From positions 186,001 to 250,000 of the forward strand of contig NZ_FNEX01000003.1 in assembly GCF_900100435.1 (NCBI RefSeq): DNA of 64,000 nucleotides, given 5' to 3'. The position numbers were made by a program, and so were the translations under genes. This document shows, piece by piece, positions 35,711-44,766 of the stretch. This stretch comes from Pedobacter sp. ok626. GTDB lineage: Bacteria; Bacteroidota; Bacteroidia; Sphingobacteriales; Sphingobacteriaceae. The notes under the pieces were generated by a model, which made no database searches, had not been told where the DNA came from, and worked only from the letters and a program-made list of their open reading frames with translations. Numbering within the stretch: the first letter of the stretch is position 1; every line of letters starts with the position of its first letter.

Positions 35711-36793
35711 CTATTCGGTTTTCAATCTTAATTGTTTGATTACATCCTGCGGCTGCTGGAATTTATAGGTAATCTTATCATCATCTTTTACCTTCTGTAC
35801 GCCTTCAAGTAAAATCTTATCGCCCGTTGCAATACCGTCCGACAGTACATACAAATCTGCCAACTCCGTAGCTATGGTAACGGGGCGAGCATGAACAACA
35901 CTATTTCTATCTACCACAAAAACATAGGTCTTATCCTGAATGTCATAGGTTGCTTTTTGCGGAATGATCAATGCATTTTTCAGGGGTACCACCATTTGTA
36001 CCTTACCGGTCTGTCCATTTCTCAATAAGTTGTCTGCATTATCAAACCGGGCTCTAAATGCAATATTTCCCGTCTCGTTATTAAATTCACTTTCAATAAC
36101 CTCTACCTTGCCTTTAGCCTTCAGCAATTCGTTATTTGCCAGCAGTAAACCGGCCTGTTGTTGCTTACTGGCTTTTGCTGAAGATTGATAATCCAAATAT
36201 TCTGGTTCAGAAACATTAAAATAAGCAAACACCTGGGCATTGTCAGACAGACTGGTCAACAACGCACCTTCATCCACCAGACTCCCAATTTTCAATGGAA
36301 TGCGGTCAATCACACCACTAAAGGGAGCCCTAATCTCAGTAAATGAAAGATGAAGCTTAGCTAAACTAGTTTCCGCATTGGCCTGTTGCAACTTGGCCTT
36401 AGCCATTGCCAGCTCATTTTTGGAAACTACATTTTTGTCTGTAAGTAATTTTGTATTCTGAAACTCTATTTCTGCCGCTTTGGTTTCTGCCTGTGCTTTT
36501 AACAATTCAGCTTCGAACATTTTTGGCATAATCCTAAATAGAAGCTGGCCAGCCTGAACATGCTGGCCTTCATCCACATAAATATTCTGCAAATAACCTT
36601 TTTCCTGAGCCCTCAGCTCAATATTCCTAACCGATTTGATCTGCGAGACATATTCCTTAGTCACGGAGGTATCAATTCTGATCGGGCTGGTTACTGCATA
36701 AGTTACTTCTTCTTTTTTCTCTTCTTTTTTTTGTGTACAAGCTGTTACGCAAAACAAAACGCTCAAGCCAAAGCATACAACATTTCTGTTCAT
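35711..36793 (-). CDS. RND efflux periplasmic adaptor (MFP) lipoprotein
   Basis: 360 aa. Lipoprotein signal MNRNVVCFGLSVLFCVTAC with the acylated Cys at 19. The fold is adaptor-like: a lipoyl half-motif EKGYLQNIYVDEGQHVQAGQLLF, an alpha-hairpin (~90-160), then the second half-motif IRAPFSGVIDRIPLKIGSLVDEG and a beta-barrel plus membrane-proximal domain. It links the RND pump to the outer-membrane duct. First gene of the operon; a 25-bp dyad lies 33 bp upstream. Confidence 0.95.
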   Translation of the reverse strand: MNRNVVCFGLSVLFCVTACTQKKEEKKEEVTYAVTSPIRIDTSVTKEYVSQIKSVRNIELRAQEKGYLQNIYVDEGQHVQAGQLLFRIMPKMFEAELLKAQAETKAAEIEFQNTKLLTDKNVVSKNELAMAKAKLQQANAETSLAKLHLSFTEIRAPFSGVIDRIPLKIGSLVDEGALLTSLSDNAQVFAYFNVSEPEYLDYQSSAKASKQQQAGLLLANNELLKAKGKVEVIESEFNNETGNIAFRARFDNADNLLRNGQTGKVQMVVPLKNALIIPQKATYDIQDKTYVFVVDRNSVVHARPVTIATELADLYVLSDGIATGDKILLEGVQKVKDDDKITYKFQQPQDVIKQLRLKTE

Positions 36794-36825
36794 CTTCTTC
36801 GATATATTTAACTAGATTCTGTCCT

Positions 36826-36850
36826 TTAATGGACTACTATTGTCCATTAA
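36826..36850. promoter_or_regulatory. Dyad upstream of the efflux operon (candidate repressor operator)
   Basis: TTAATGGAC (36826-36834) and GTCCATTAA (36842-36850) form a perfect 9-bp inverted repeat with a 7-bp spacer, 33 bp before the adaptor start. Two more half-sites flank it: GTCC at 36821 and GGAC at 36859, making four alternating GTCC/GGAC elements. Size and symmetry suit a TetR- or MarR-type repressor; none is encoded right beside it. Confidence 0.5.
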
Positions 36851-36900
36851 TTCAATTTGGACGCGAAGTAAGAAGAGAATTATGAAGTTATGATGAAGAT

Positions 36901-37368
36901 TTAGCTGTTTTTCCAAATACCCAGCAAACGACGCATAATTACAATTTCTGCAATATGGTAAGTTGCATGGTCTGCAATTTGAAGTGCTTCCCTCAATAAA
37001 TTCTGTCCAGTCCCATGCGGGATAGGCTCATATAGATCCTTCGTCTGAATCAGTTCAATAAATGCCTCTAAATCATCTTCAATCTGCCTCAGCGTTTTAT
37101 CCCACATATTTTTATCTGCCGGAGCAGTTTCTTCTGGCCAATAGGCATCGGGCCATTTAGGCGATTTATGACTTCCATCTATGCTAAATTCCAGCATATC
37201 CCATTGGGCAATTCTGATGTGTTCCACCAACTGCCAAATACTGTACGGTAAATTATGTGGTTTTTCGCCAAGCAGGTCAAAGGGAATATCTGCCGTGGCT
37301 TCATTTAATCCTACATGGGCAGTTCCCCCATCTAATAGCTGTTCAAGTTCTTCGATTAAAGTTTTCAT
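36901..37368 (-). CDS. DinB-family four-helix protein
   Basis: 155 aa from the ATG at 37368, where a purine-rich GAAGGG lies ~10 nt upstream. Earlier in-frame starts at 37395 (ATG) and 37410 (GTG) are possible. A four-helix bundle of the DinB/YfiT type, with the three-histidine metal-site pattern probably in the YSIWQLVEHIRIAQWDML helix and in ADHATYHIAEIVIMRR. Relatives include thiol transferases and DNA-damage-induced proteins; no specific role is evident here. It lies between the efflux operon and the MocR gene; no operon with either is obvious. Confidence 0.8.
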   Translation of the reverse strand: MKTLIEELEQLLDGGTAHVGLNEATADIPFDLLGEKPHNLPYSIWQLVEHIRIAQWDMLEFSIDGSHKSPKWPDAYWPEETAPADKNMWDKTLRQIEDDLEAFIELIQTKDLYEPIPHGTGQNLLREALQIADHATYHIAEIVIMRRLLGIWKNS

Positions 37369-37431
37369 TTGATACCCTTCATTTAATTTAACCATAAACA
37401 AACAGTTCACACAAATGTTAGATTCATTATT

Positions 37432-38895
37432 CTATAATTTACTGATTCCATCAGCCAGCAGTTTAATCCCCTCTTTTAACTCCTGGTCATTTAGAGAACC
37501 GTAGCCTAAACGCATACCAAACCTTGAATGGCCATCCTGGTAAAAAGTTCCAGGCGGTACAATTTGCACCTGCTTCTTCTGCAAATTGTTCATGTATTTA
37601 TTAAAATCTATTTTTCTATTGAATTCAATCCAGGAAGCCAATCCCCCTACTGGAGTATGATGACTGATCATTGGACCAAGGGATTCAGTTAAATACTGTG
37701 CCATTAAATCCCTCCTAGCACGATAAATAGAAACAACTTTCCTGGAATGCCTTCCGATGGTTCCATCTTCCATCAAATCAGCGATAGCATGTTCAAGTAT
37801 ATTGTCACCCTGACGATCTATTTGGGCACGTAAACTAATTAATGATCTCATGAATTTTTGTGGTCCGGTGATATAACCAACTCGAATCGCAGGAGCAATA
37901 AGTTTACTAAAGGAACTGATGTAAATCACATTAATGGCCATTTCGCTACTTGAAAGCGCAAGATTATTGCCTGCACCAAAATGATATTCATGATCATAAT
38001 CGTCTTCAATAATTGCAAAACCATATTTAATTGAAAGTTCAAGAAGTCGTATTCTGCGGCCTGCTTTCATTGTTACTGTAGTCGGAAACTGATGATGCGG
38101 AGTTACATAAAGAGCCTTAATTTTCTCCTTCTTACACATCGATTCCAACACATCTATATCAATACCTTCCTGATCTACTTCAATGGCTTTAACTTCTGCC
38201 CCAATTTCAGTAAAGAGTGTTCTGACTGCCGGGTAGCCAGGATTCTCAACAATAACCGTATCTCCGGGACAGATCAATACCATAGCAGCAAGGTACAATG
38301 CCATCTGACTGCCCTTAGTGACACAAATCTGACCAGGATCCGCATAAAAGCCTCTATCACGGGATAAAAACATAGACAACATCTCTCTGAGTTTTAAATC
38401 TCCACGTTCGTCCCCATAACCTAAAAGTCCCCATTTCCCTTGTCTATCCAAAACTCTCCTATAAGCCCGAGATAGCTCTTTCAATGGCGCTAAGCGAGTA
38501 TCTGGCGAACCCTCATTAAAGAAAATCACATTCCCAGAGAATGGTTTTTCCGTTAAAGGCGCGGATACAAATTCCCTGACATTGAAATTACTTTCAGTAT
38601 CCTTTAGTTTTTCAGCACTCAACGATTTCATTTCAGGTAGATGCTCAGAAACAAACGTTCCAGATTTATATCTGGTTTCGAGCCAACCATCTGCAATAAG
38701 CGCATCATAGGCAAATACGACTGTTTTACGGTTTACCCCTAAATCTTTAGCCAAAGCCCTGCTCCCAGGTAATGAAGCGCCCCGTTCTAGTCTTCCTTTA
38801 AGAATCTCCTCTCTAATGGAGGAGGCAATTTCTTCAACAATTGTTTTTTCTGAATCGAAAGATATGTTGAAAATGGTCTTCCAAGGTCTGATCAT
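37432..38895 (-). CDS. MocR/PdxR-type transcriptional regulator (GntR wHTH fused to aminotransferase domain)
   Basis: 487 aa from the ATG at 38895. N-terminal winged helix (~25-90) with IREEILKGRLERGASLPGSRALAKDLGVNRKTV and GTFVSE; then a fold type I aminotransferase-like domain (~140-485) with GYGDERGDLKLREMLS, NPGYPAVR, EDDYDHEY and the PLP lysine in SSFSKLIAPAIRVGYI. MocR proteins are PLP-dependent regulators of vitamin B6, GABA or amino-acid genes. It is divergent from a GNAT gene with ~170 bp between starts, a common pattern where the neighbour is a target. Specific ligand unknown. Confidence 0.93.
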   Translation of the reverse strand: MIRPWKTIFNISFDSEKTIVEEIASSIREEILKGRLERGASLPGSRALAKDLGVNRKTVVFAYDALIADGWLETRYKSGTFVSEHLPEMKSLSAEKLKDTESNFNVREFVSAPLTEKPFSGNVIFFNEGSPDTRLAPLKELSRAYRRVLDRQGKWGLLGYGDERGDLKLREMLSMFLSRDRGFYADPGQICVTKGSQMALYLAAMVLICPGDTVIVENPGYPAVRTLFTEIGAEVKAIEVDQEGIDIDVLESMCKKEKIKALYVTPHHQFPTTVTMKAGRRIRLLELSIKYGFAIIEDDYDHEYHFGAGNNLALSSSEMAINVIYISSFSKLIAPAIRVGYITGPQKFMRSLISLRAQIDRQGDNILEHAIADLMEDGTIGRHSRKVVSIYRARRDLMAQYLTESLGPMISHHTPVGGLASWIEFNRKIDFNKYMNNLQKKQVQIVPPGTFYQDGHSRFGMRLGYGSLNDQELKEGIKLLADGISKL

Positions 38896-39063
38896 ATGCC
38901 ACCAATACTTTTGTTTAAACTGCTTGTGTACGATGTCCAAATTTACTTGATTTTTATATCGTTCTAGCCAACTGGCCCTATAAGATTCTCCAAACTGGAT
39001 GAATAACCTAGTCCATCTCTTTTGAATCTTTGCAGAACATTTAAATCAAATAATTTTTATCAG

Positions 39064-39519
39064 ATGGAAAAAATAATAAAAGCAGAAATCAAACACCTCG
39101 ATGAGTTTGCAGAATTGTTTAACAGCTATAGAATCTTCTATCGCCAGGAGTCTAATTTAGAAAAAGGAAAAGCTTTTTTAAGAGATAGAATAATCAATGA
39201 GGAATCCCATACTTTTCTAGCTATTGAGGATGGAAAGGCCGTTGGATTTGCACAACTTTATTCGTTATACCATTACAAAACCCTGCAACGCCAATGGTTG
39301 TTGAGTGATCTTTTTGTTTCTCCTAACTATCGTGGCCGCGGGTTATCCGTAATGCTGATAGATAAATGCAAAACACTTTGTTATGAAACCGGGGCATGTG
39401 GCCTATTACTGGAAACCGAAAAGACAAATGATATTGGCAACCAACTTTATCCAAGATGTGGATTTGAAGTTGATGCAGAACACAATTATTACAATTGGTG
39501 GAAGGATGTGATTAAATAA
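39064..39519 (+). CDS. GNAT-family N-acetyltransferase
   Basis: 151 aa from the ATG at 39064 (a longer in-frame start upstream adds 14 residues without homology). Seen: GFAQLYSLYHYKTLQRQW (beta-4), LSDLFVSPNYRGRGLSVMLID with the R-G-R-G-L acetyl-CoA loop, and LYPRCGFEVD near the end. The gene is divergent from the MocR regulator, which may control it. Ends at a good terminator. The substrate is unknown. Confidence 0.9.
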   Translation: MEKIIKAEIKHLDEFAELFNSYRIFYRQESNLEKGKAFLRDRIINEESHTFLAIEDGKAVGFAQLYSLYHYKTLQRQWLLSDLFVSPNYRGRGLSVMLIDKCKTLCYETGACGLLLETEKTNDIGNQLYPRCGFEVDAEHNYYNWWKDVIK

Positions 39520-39524
39520 CAAAG

Positions 39525-39559
39525 AAACCCACTCTATTACTTGAATAAAGTGGGTTTTT
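39525..39559. terminator. Terminator between GNAT and the PUL
   Basis: AAACCCACT (39525-39533) pairs with AGTGGGTTT (39549-39557), 15-nt loop, followed by T-residues on plus. On minus a shorter T-rich tract follows, so it may also end the polysaccharide-locus transcript. Confidence 0.75.
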
Positions 39560-39575
39560 AATCTGAAAGATAAAA

Positions 39576-41453
39576 CTAAAATCCTGCAGACGCTGAACGC
39601 TTATTTAATACCTGGTAAATCTGTGTCAATACCTGACCACGATTTTGTTTAATATCATTGTTCAGTTGAATGCCAGACAGAGCTTTCCAAAGTTTAACCG
39701 TTTCAATATCCATTTTTCCTGATAACTGGGCTTCCCAACCTGGCAAATAACCACGTAAGCCAATGTATTGTACCATTTTAAAATCATGATCATCAGGTGC
39801 GCTATCTTTGTAATAAATCAAAGTTGCTTTTTGATCCACCAAGATGTCCTGCAATTTGTTCAAGTCCAAATTCTTCAATTTTAATTTCGAATCAATAGCC
39901 AGCGAAGCGGCAATACCCGCCGCCTGTCCCAATGCCATCCAGCAAGGCTCCATACGGAGTGTCGAGAAACCAATATGACTGCCTGAAACAGGTACAGGGA
40001 ACAACAGGTTATCCAATTCTTTAGGAACCATTACACCAAAAGGAACCGTATAAACATCTGAAAGATAACTGATAAAGCCATCCAGATGTATTTTTCCCGA
40101 TTCACGTTTCCGAACCGCATGAGAGTCAAGCGCATAATGGCTTGCCGTTATACTGTTGGCATGTAAAGGAGGCCTCGAGCCAGGAGTTACGCCAATGGCA
40201 TCCTGGGCAGTGAAAAAATAAGTCCCCTCCATACGTCTACCTTCCCGTACATAAACCTGTCTTGGGAAATTTTCATTGTCCTTATATTCATCTTTAGCCA
40301 GGCCCCATTTACCCGAAGCCTTTCTAAAGTTGGCCGGAAGTTCCGGATCGTTTTGAGCAAAATAGATTAAACCGAGCGTATAGCTTTTAAGGCGCTCCGC
40401 AAATTGATCGCGCCAGTCCCAGCCTGATGTTGGCCAGGGCCAATTCTCTTCAGGAAGATCGGTGGAGATTAACGCCAAATGCTGGTTATTCGCATCGGTT
40501 TTATGATTTGGCAAAAATACCCGATTGGTTATTTTAGCGATGCCCCATTTATCGCCGGGTATTCCTGTGGTATCACCCTTCGCCATATTTTTACGATTGG
40601 TAGCCATCATTTCCCTAGATACATTCAACATTTCAACCCCCGTGTGGCGCCCATCCCATACATCATCAACCAGTGATTTAAACTCATCCCGATCATATTT
40701 TATCGGTTTTGTAACGACGAACCTATTGGCTGCATTATCTGTCAAGCACAATCTGTAATTATAAGCCTGTACAGCATTATCAGCTTGATAGGTAGTGCCC
40801 TCAGCTACAGGTCCGTCCCAATATTTATAAGTCCTGCCGGCTCCTTCTTCAGCAAACTCATCTTTCCCCTCACGACCGATACGAAAAGGAACTTTAGCCG
40901 CCGCGGCCAGGTCACCTTCATAAGTTCCGTCAATAAAAACATCGCCCTGATATTCTTCGGTTTGTTTTGTTAAACGATTGATAACCTTAATTTTTGTTAT
41001 CTTATTATTTTGTGTGCTTACATTTTTCTCCTCAGCATCAAACTGGCGCATTTTATAAACTTTTATTTTGTCGCTATATTCCGCAAGCATTTGTTCGAAT
41101 ATCATTTCAGCAACAGAAGGTTCAAAATGATAACCATCACTACACATTCTCACCTGCTCAGCGTTTTCACCATATTTTTTTATATAATATTTTTTAATAC
41201 GTCCGGTAAAATCGGTAAACAAACCCGTTGTAGCACCTCTGGTAGCGATATCTGTAGCACCAAGTCCGTTGGCAGGCAAGCCGCCTATATGCCCTGTACG
41301 CTCTAGAATAACTGATGTCTTCCCCAATTTAGCTGCAGAAATGGCACACATAATCCCCCCGGGATTCCCCCCTACAATAACAAGATTATACTGTGAAAAA
41401 GCTGCTGATGCAGGAAAAAGGAATGCAATAAAAAGGCACTTAAATATTTTCAT
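39576..41453 (-). CDS. Secreted FAD-dependent oxidoreductase (FAD_oxidored type)
   Basis: 625 aa. A Sec signal peptide (MKIFKCLFIAFLFPASAAFS) is followed directly by a Rossmann FAD site, YNLVIVGGNPGGIMCAISAA, then VILERTGHIGGLPANGLG and a second FAD-contact segment DVFIDGTYEGDLAAAAKVPFRIGRE. The C-terminal half has MEGTYFFTAQDAIGV, LFPVPVSGSHIGFSTLRMEPCWMALGQAAGIAASLA, typical of this family. Last gene of the six-gene polysaccharide operon. The role is unknown: perhaps oxidising a released sugar or uronate. In databases this family is sometimes labelled xanthan lyase, which I doubt. Confidence 0.85.
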   Translation of the reverse strand: MKIFKCLFIAFLFPASAAFSQYNLVIVGGNPGGIMCAISAAKLGKTSVILERTGHIGGLPANGLGATDIATRGATTGLFTDFTGRIKKYYIKKYGENAEQVRMCSDGYHFEPSVAEMIFEQMLAEYSDKIKVYKMRQFDAEEKNVSTQNNKITKIKVINRLTKQTEEYQGDVFIDGTYEGDLAAAAKVPFRIGREGKDEFAEEGAGRTYKYWDGPVAEGTTYQADNAVQAYNYRLCLTDNAANRFVVTKPIKYDRDEFKSLVDDVWDGRHTGVEMLNVSREMMATNRKNMAKGDTTGIPGDKWGIAKITNRVFLPNHKTDANNQHLALISTDLPEENWPWPTSGWDWRDQFAERLKSYTLGLIYFAQNDPELPANFRKASGKWGLAKDEYKDNENFPRQVYVREGRRMEGTYFFTAQDAIGVTPGSRPPLHANSITASHYALDSHAVRKRESGKIHLDGFISYLSDVYTVPFGVMVPKELDNLLFPVPVSGSHIGFSTLRMEPCWMALGQAAGIAASLAIDSKLKLKNLDLNKLQDILVDQKATLIYYKDSAPDDHDFKMVQYIGLRGYLPGWEAQLSGKMDIETVKLWKALSGIQLNNDIKQNRGQVLTQIYQVLNKRSASAGF

Positions 41454-41479
41454 ATTTCTTACTTATTAAATTAAAACAA

Positions 41480-42382
41480 TTATAAAATTCCATTGGCTTC
41501 TAACCAATTTGTAGCATGATCAAACCATTGATCTTTCGTTGCTTTGTTATACAGTCCAAAACCATGTCCGCCAGTTGGGTACAACACCATTTCGGCCCTT
41601 ACTTTAGCTTCCGTTAAAGCACTATAAAACAAAAGGCTATTTTGAACAGCTACCGTCTTATCATCCTGCGCTTGCACAATGAAAGTAACCGGGGTATTGC
41701 CCCCAACTTGTTTCTCATTCGAATACAGATCAACCAATTCCTGACTTGGATGCATGCCAATCAGATTATGCTTTGATCCCTGATGTGCCGCCGCTCCAAA
41801 GCTGATCACAGGATAGATCAACATCATAAAATCAGGTCGGAGATTAACATTCAATTTATTCTCAATAACAGGATGATTAAAATGAGTTCCCGCAGTTGAG
41901 GCCAGATGGCCACCTGCCGAGAAACCGATAATTCCAATCTTAGCCGGATTGATCCCCAAATCTGCTGATCGCAGTCTAATCAATTGTATAGCCCGCTGAG
42001 CGTCCTGCAGTGGTCCTATGGTTTTATCAACCATAACCTCATCACTTGGCAAACGATACTTTAATACAAATGCGGTAATACCTATCTCATTAAATTTTCG
42101 AGCGATATCATAGCCCTCATTGCTCATCATTAATCGGGCATAACCGCCTCCCGGACAAATGATAACCGCAACGCCATTCGCTTTGACCTTTTCAGGAAAA
42201 AAGGGTGTTAAAGTTGGAATACTTACAAAGCCAACCTTATTATTTTCATTGATCTCAAGGTAGGTAGATGGTGTTTTTTTCGAATTTGGTACGCCCTCAG
42301 GATACAGAAAAATCGGCTGTTGTGCAAAGCCACATGGAATACAGGTAATGAACAGTAAAATATTTAAAATACAAATCTTCAT
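41480..42382 (-). CDS. Secreted alpha/beta-hydrolase, acetylesterase-like
   Basis: 300 aa with a signal peptide ending near CGFAQQ. The core has VAVIICPGGGYARLM (oxyanion region), nucleophile IGFSAGGHLAST and the catalytic His in YPTGGHGFGLYN; the Asp is probably in VQAQDDKTVA. It belongs to the BD-FAE/Aes-like group that includes polysaccharide acetyl-xylan esterases. In this operon it would remove acyl groups from the target polysaccharide or its fragments. Follows the PL8 gene by 15 bp. Confidence 0.87.
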   Translation of the reverse strand: MKICILNILLFITCIPCGFAQQPIFLYPEGVPNSKKTPSTYLEINENNKVGFVSIPTLTPFFPEKVKANGVAVIICPGGGYARLMMSNEGYDIARKFNEIGITAFVLKYRLPSDEVMVDKTIGPLQDAQRAIQLIRLRSADLGINPAKIGIIGFSAGGHLASTAGTHFNHPVIENKLNVNLRPDFMMLIYPVISFGAAAHQGSKHNLIGMHPSQELVDLYSNEKQVGGNTPVTFIVQAQDDKTVAVQNSLLFYSALTEAKVRAEMVLYPTGGHGFGLYNKATKDQWFDHATNWLEANGIL

Positions 42383-42397
42383 ATCTATGGATTAAAT

Positions 42398-44761
42398 TTA
42401 TTGTTTAAACACTGCAGACACAGATCTGCCTTTCAATCCCTTCGTATTTACAGAAAACTGAAGTACAGGCTTTAATTGCTTTACAGTTATTTCAGGATCT
42501 GAAGTCACAAGACCCGAAACCGCTCTATTGATCTGTATATGAATAAGCCCCTCATTAAGCATAGTAGGATCAGCTAACGAAACATTTATACCCGCTCCAT
42601 TTTCCAGAACCATTACTGCTGCTTTTTTATCGCAGGTTAGATATATTTTTTGGTCCAGCACAACAGAACTCAATGTATCCTTCCAAAAGTTAGCCGCAGT
42701 TAATCCCAGCTTAATATCTTTTACAGCTTGAACTGTCGTTGTATTTTCTAATATCTGTATGGATGGAGATTTGGCATACTGTTTTACTTGATCAGCACTA
42801 TAGCCTGGCAACAGCAAGTAAGCATATTTGTTCTCAGCATTATTATCATCAATACTATGATTGCCCTGCGCCTTCCATAGCGTTAAGTAATTCCGTGTTT
42901 GTAGGGTACTGTCGGTCCCGGTCCGTACCTCGCTCCATTTGCCGCTCTGAGGCATGCGTTTCATGCTTAATTGTATACCTTCGGGAAAGTAGTAACCAAT
43001 GTCTGCCCCCTTTACATTCCCCGATAGATGGGCCCATTTTACGTTAGGCCGATCACTAATATCAAAATCACCCGGTATAATTTTGCCATCCAGCGTAAAT
43101 GTATTACTGTTTTCCAAACTGAGCTTACGCTGTTCTATTGTGGTCAATACATTTCTGTTATCCTGGTTGGTAATACCGGCACCCAAACAAACAATTCCAT
43201 CAGCTAACATAAACCAGGATTTTTTCGCCGAAAGAGTAGTTCCGAAAGGAGATAAATCCATCCCACTTACACCGTATTTGCCTAGTGCAGTACCGCCCAC
43301 CCAACTTTTGGTGCTGGATTTATTAGGCAAAGCTGTTAAGTCCTCCTCTGTAGTGGTTCCAGGTAAATGCTGGTAGTTTACAGTGCTCCAAAAATCATCT
43401 TCAAACTGCTTTTTATCAGTGTTATAAAGATAGGTCATGCCATCTGAAAGGTGCCAGCCCTTTAAGTTCTCCTGATTAATCGATTCAAAATTGTAAATGC
43501 GGGCGGAATGCATACTCAGCATAAAGGCATAATGGTCTGCTTGCTGTACTGCTCTATCCATGTTAGCCAGTTGCCGGCAAGTAGTATAGGTTGGCCGCGG
43601 TACAATAGTTTTATCATTCATTAGCTCAGTTGCCATCTGCGTAAGCACAATGGACGAAAAACCAGTCTTACTCCCATCTTCCAGTAGATAACTTTTCACA
43701 ACAGACTTTAATCGTTGAGCTTCTTTTTCGGGTGCCTGATGGGCAAGCAAGATCAATGCTTCAGTTAATGCTCTGCCTTTGCTGTGTTCGCTAATATTGC
43801 TACGAGCAATTTCACGCCCCATAACCGAACTCATTATTCCTCCACGATATACTATCGGTTCAAAAGAATCATAAACCCAACTATAAAGATTAGTTGCATG
43901 AGGTATCAGCTGTGGTATTTCTGGAAACAGGTACATTAATTCTGCGAGAGAAGATAAAAGGTTAACCCCATAGCCACCCGAATAAGGGTGCTTGTTGTGT
44001 TGAAGGAATGATCCGTCAGCGTAAAAACCATCACCCTCTGTAACGTAATTAAATACCGGACTTAAGGCATTAATGGCATAAGATACTTTTGACGGATTCT
44101 GAGCTACAATCGACGAGATGGCGATTACCCGGCTGATCCAGACCAAATTGGCACCTGTATACCCTTCAACACTCGGGGTGGCATGTTGTATCGCGCGGAC
44201 GTATGCCGCCCGCCATTCTGGACTGATATCATCATAAAGTAAAACGATAATGTTGTTTAACTTTTCCGGACTCCCAATGCGGTAGTCCCACCAATTGTTA
44301 TTGCCCCCAGTTTTGGGGATAATTGTTCTTTCATTATATTTTTTGGTATAGAGCCATTCCAGTGCAGATAAGATGTCACCTTTCAGTTGCTGATTTTGAT
44401 AACCAGTAGTTCCAGGTGAGCAATAAGCAATCGCCATACTATATAACCTGGTATAGCTTGTAGTAATGTCGGCGGATTTGACATACTTCAGATCCAGCCA
44501 TAAGGCTTTTCGGTTAACTGTATCATTAACAAAGCCATTTTTCCAGAAAGAAACTGAATTCTTATTGATAATTGAAAGCTTATTTTTTATCGGTGGATCG
44601 TTTGGATTATACTTTCCACCAATTAAAAAATTGCTCCATTTTATCCGCAAAGAATCGCAATTAAATTGTTTATTGCTGAAAGAATCCTGCGCATATATCT
44701 TAAAAGATAGACAACTGGAAATTAATAAATATACAAGCACACCGATTGTTTTCATTGCCAT
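42398..44761 (-). CDS. Polysaccharide lyase family 8
   Basis: 787 aa, signal peptide ending near SFKIYAQ. The alpha/alpha-toroid part has GNNNWWDYRIGSP, N205 in GANLVWISR, H255 in DGSFLQHN and Y264 in SGGYG, then VMGREIAR with R316 and R320. The spacings N-50-H-9-Y and R-4-R equal those of chondroitinase AC (N175, H225, Y234, R288, R292), so the lyase site is intact. The C-terminal ~350 residues are beta-sandwich domains. PL8 includes hyaluronate, chondroitin AC and xanthan lyases, which cleave by beta-elimination to leave an unsaturated uronate. Which polymer is cut is open. Confidence 0.92.
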   Translation of the reverse strand: MAMKTIGVLVYLLISSCLSFKIYAQDSFSNKQFNCDSLRIKWSNFLIGGKYNPNDPPIKNKLSIINKNSVSFWKNGFVNDTVNRKALWLDLKYVKSADITTSYTRLYSMAIAYCSPGTTGYQNQQLKGDILSALEWLYTKKYNERTIIPKTGGNNNWWDYRIGSPEKLNNIIVLLYDDISPEWRAAYVRAIQHATPSVEGYTGANLVWISRVIAISSIVAQNPSKVSYAINALSPVFNYVTEGDGFYADGSFLQHNKHPYSGGYGVNLLSSLAELMYLFPEIPQLIPHATNLYSWVYDSFEPIVYRGGIMSSVMGREIARSNISEHSKGRALTEALILLAHQAPEKEAQRLKSVVKSYLLEDGSKTGFSSIVLTQMATELMNDKTIVPRPTYTTCRQLANMDRAVQQADHYAFMLSMHSARIYNFESINQENLKGWHLSDGMTYLYNTDKKQFEDDFWSTVNYQHLPGTTTEEDLTALPNKSSTKSWVGGTALGKYGVSGMDLSPFGTTLSAKKSWFMLADGIVCLGAGITNQDNRNVLTTIEQRKLSLENSNTFTLDGKIIPGDFDISDRPNVKWAHLSGNVKGADIGYYFPEGIQLSMKRMPQSGKWSEVRTGTDSTLQTRNYLTLWKAQGNHSIDDNNAENKYAYLLLPGYSADQVKQYAKSPSIQILENTTTVQAVKDIKLGLTAANFWKDTLSSVVLDQKIYLTCDKKAAVMVLENGAGINVSLADPTMLNEGLIHIQINRAVSGLVTSDPEITVKQLKPVLQFSVNTKGLKGRSVSAVFKQ

Positions 44762-44766
44762 ATGAT

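Noticed and set aside
39576..41453. Labelling the FAD oxidoreductase as a xanthan lyase
   Set aside because: Sequence shows an FAD Rossmann fold and no lyase motifs; the lyase of the locus is the PL8 at 42398-44761.
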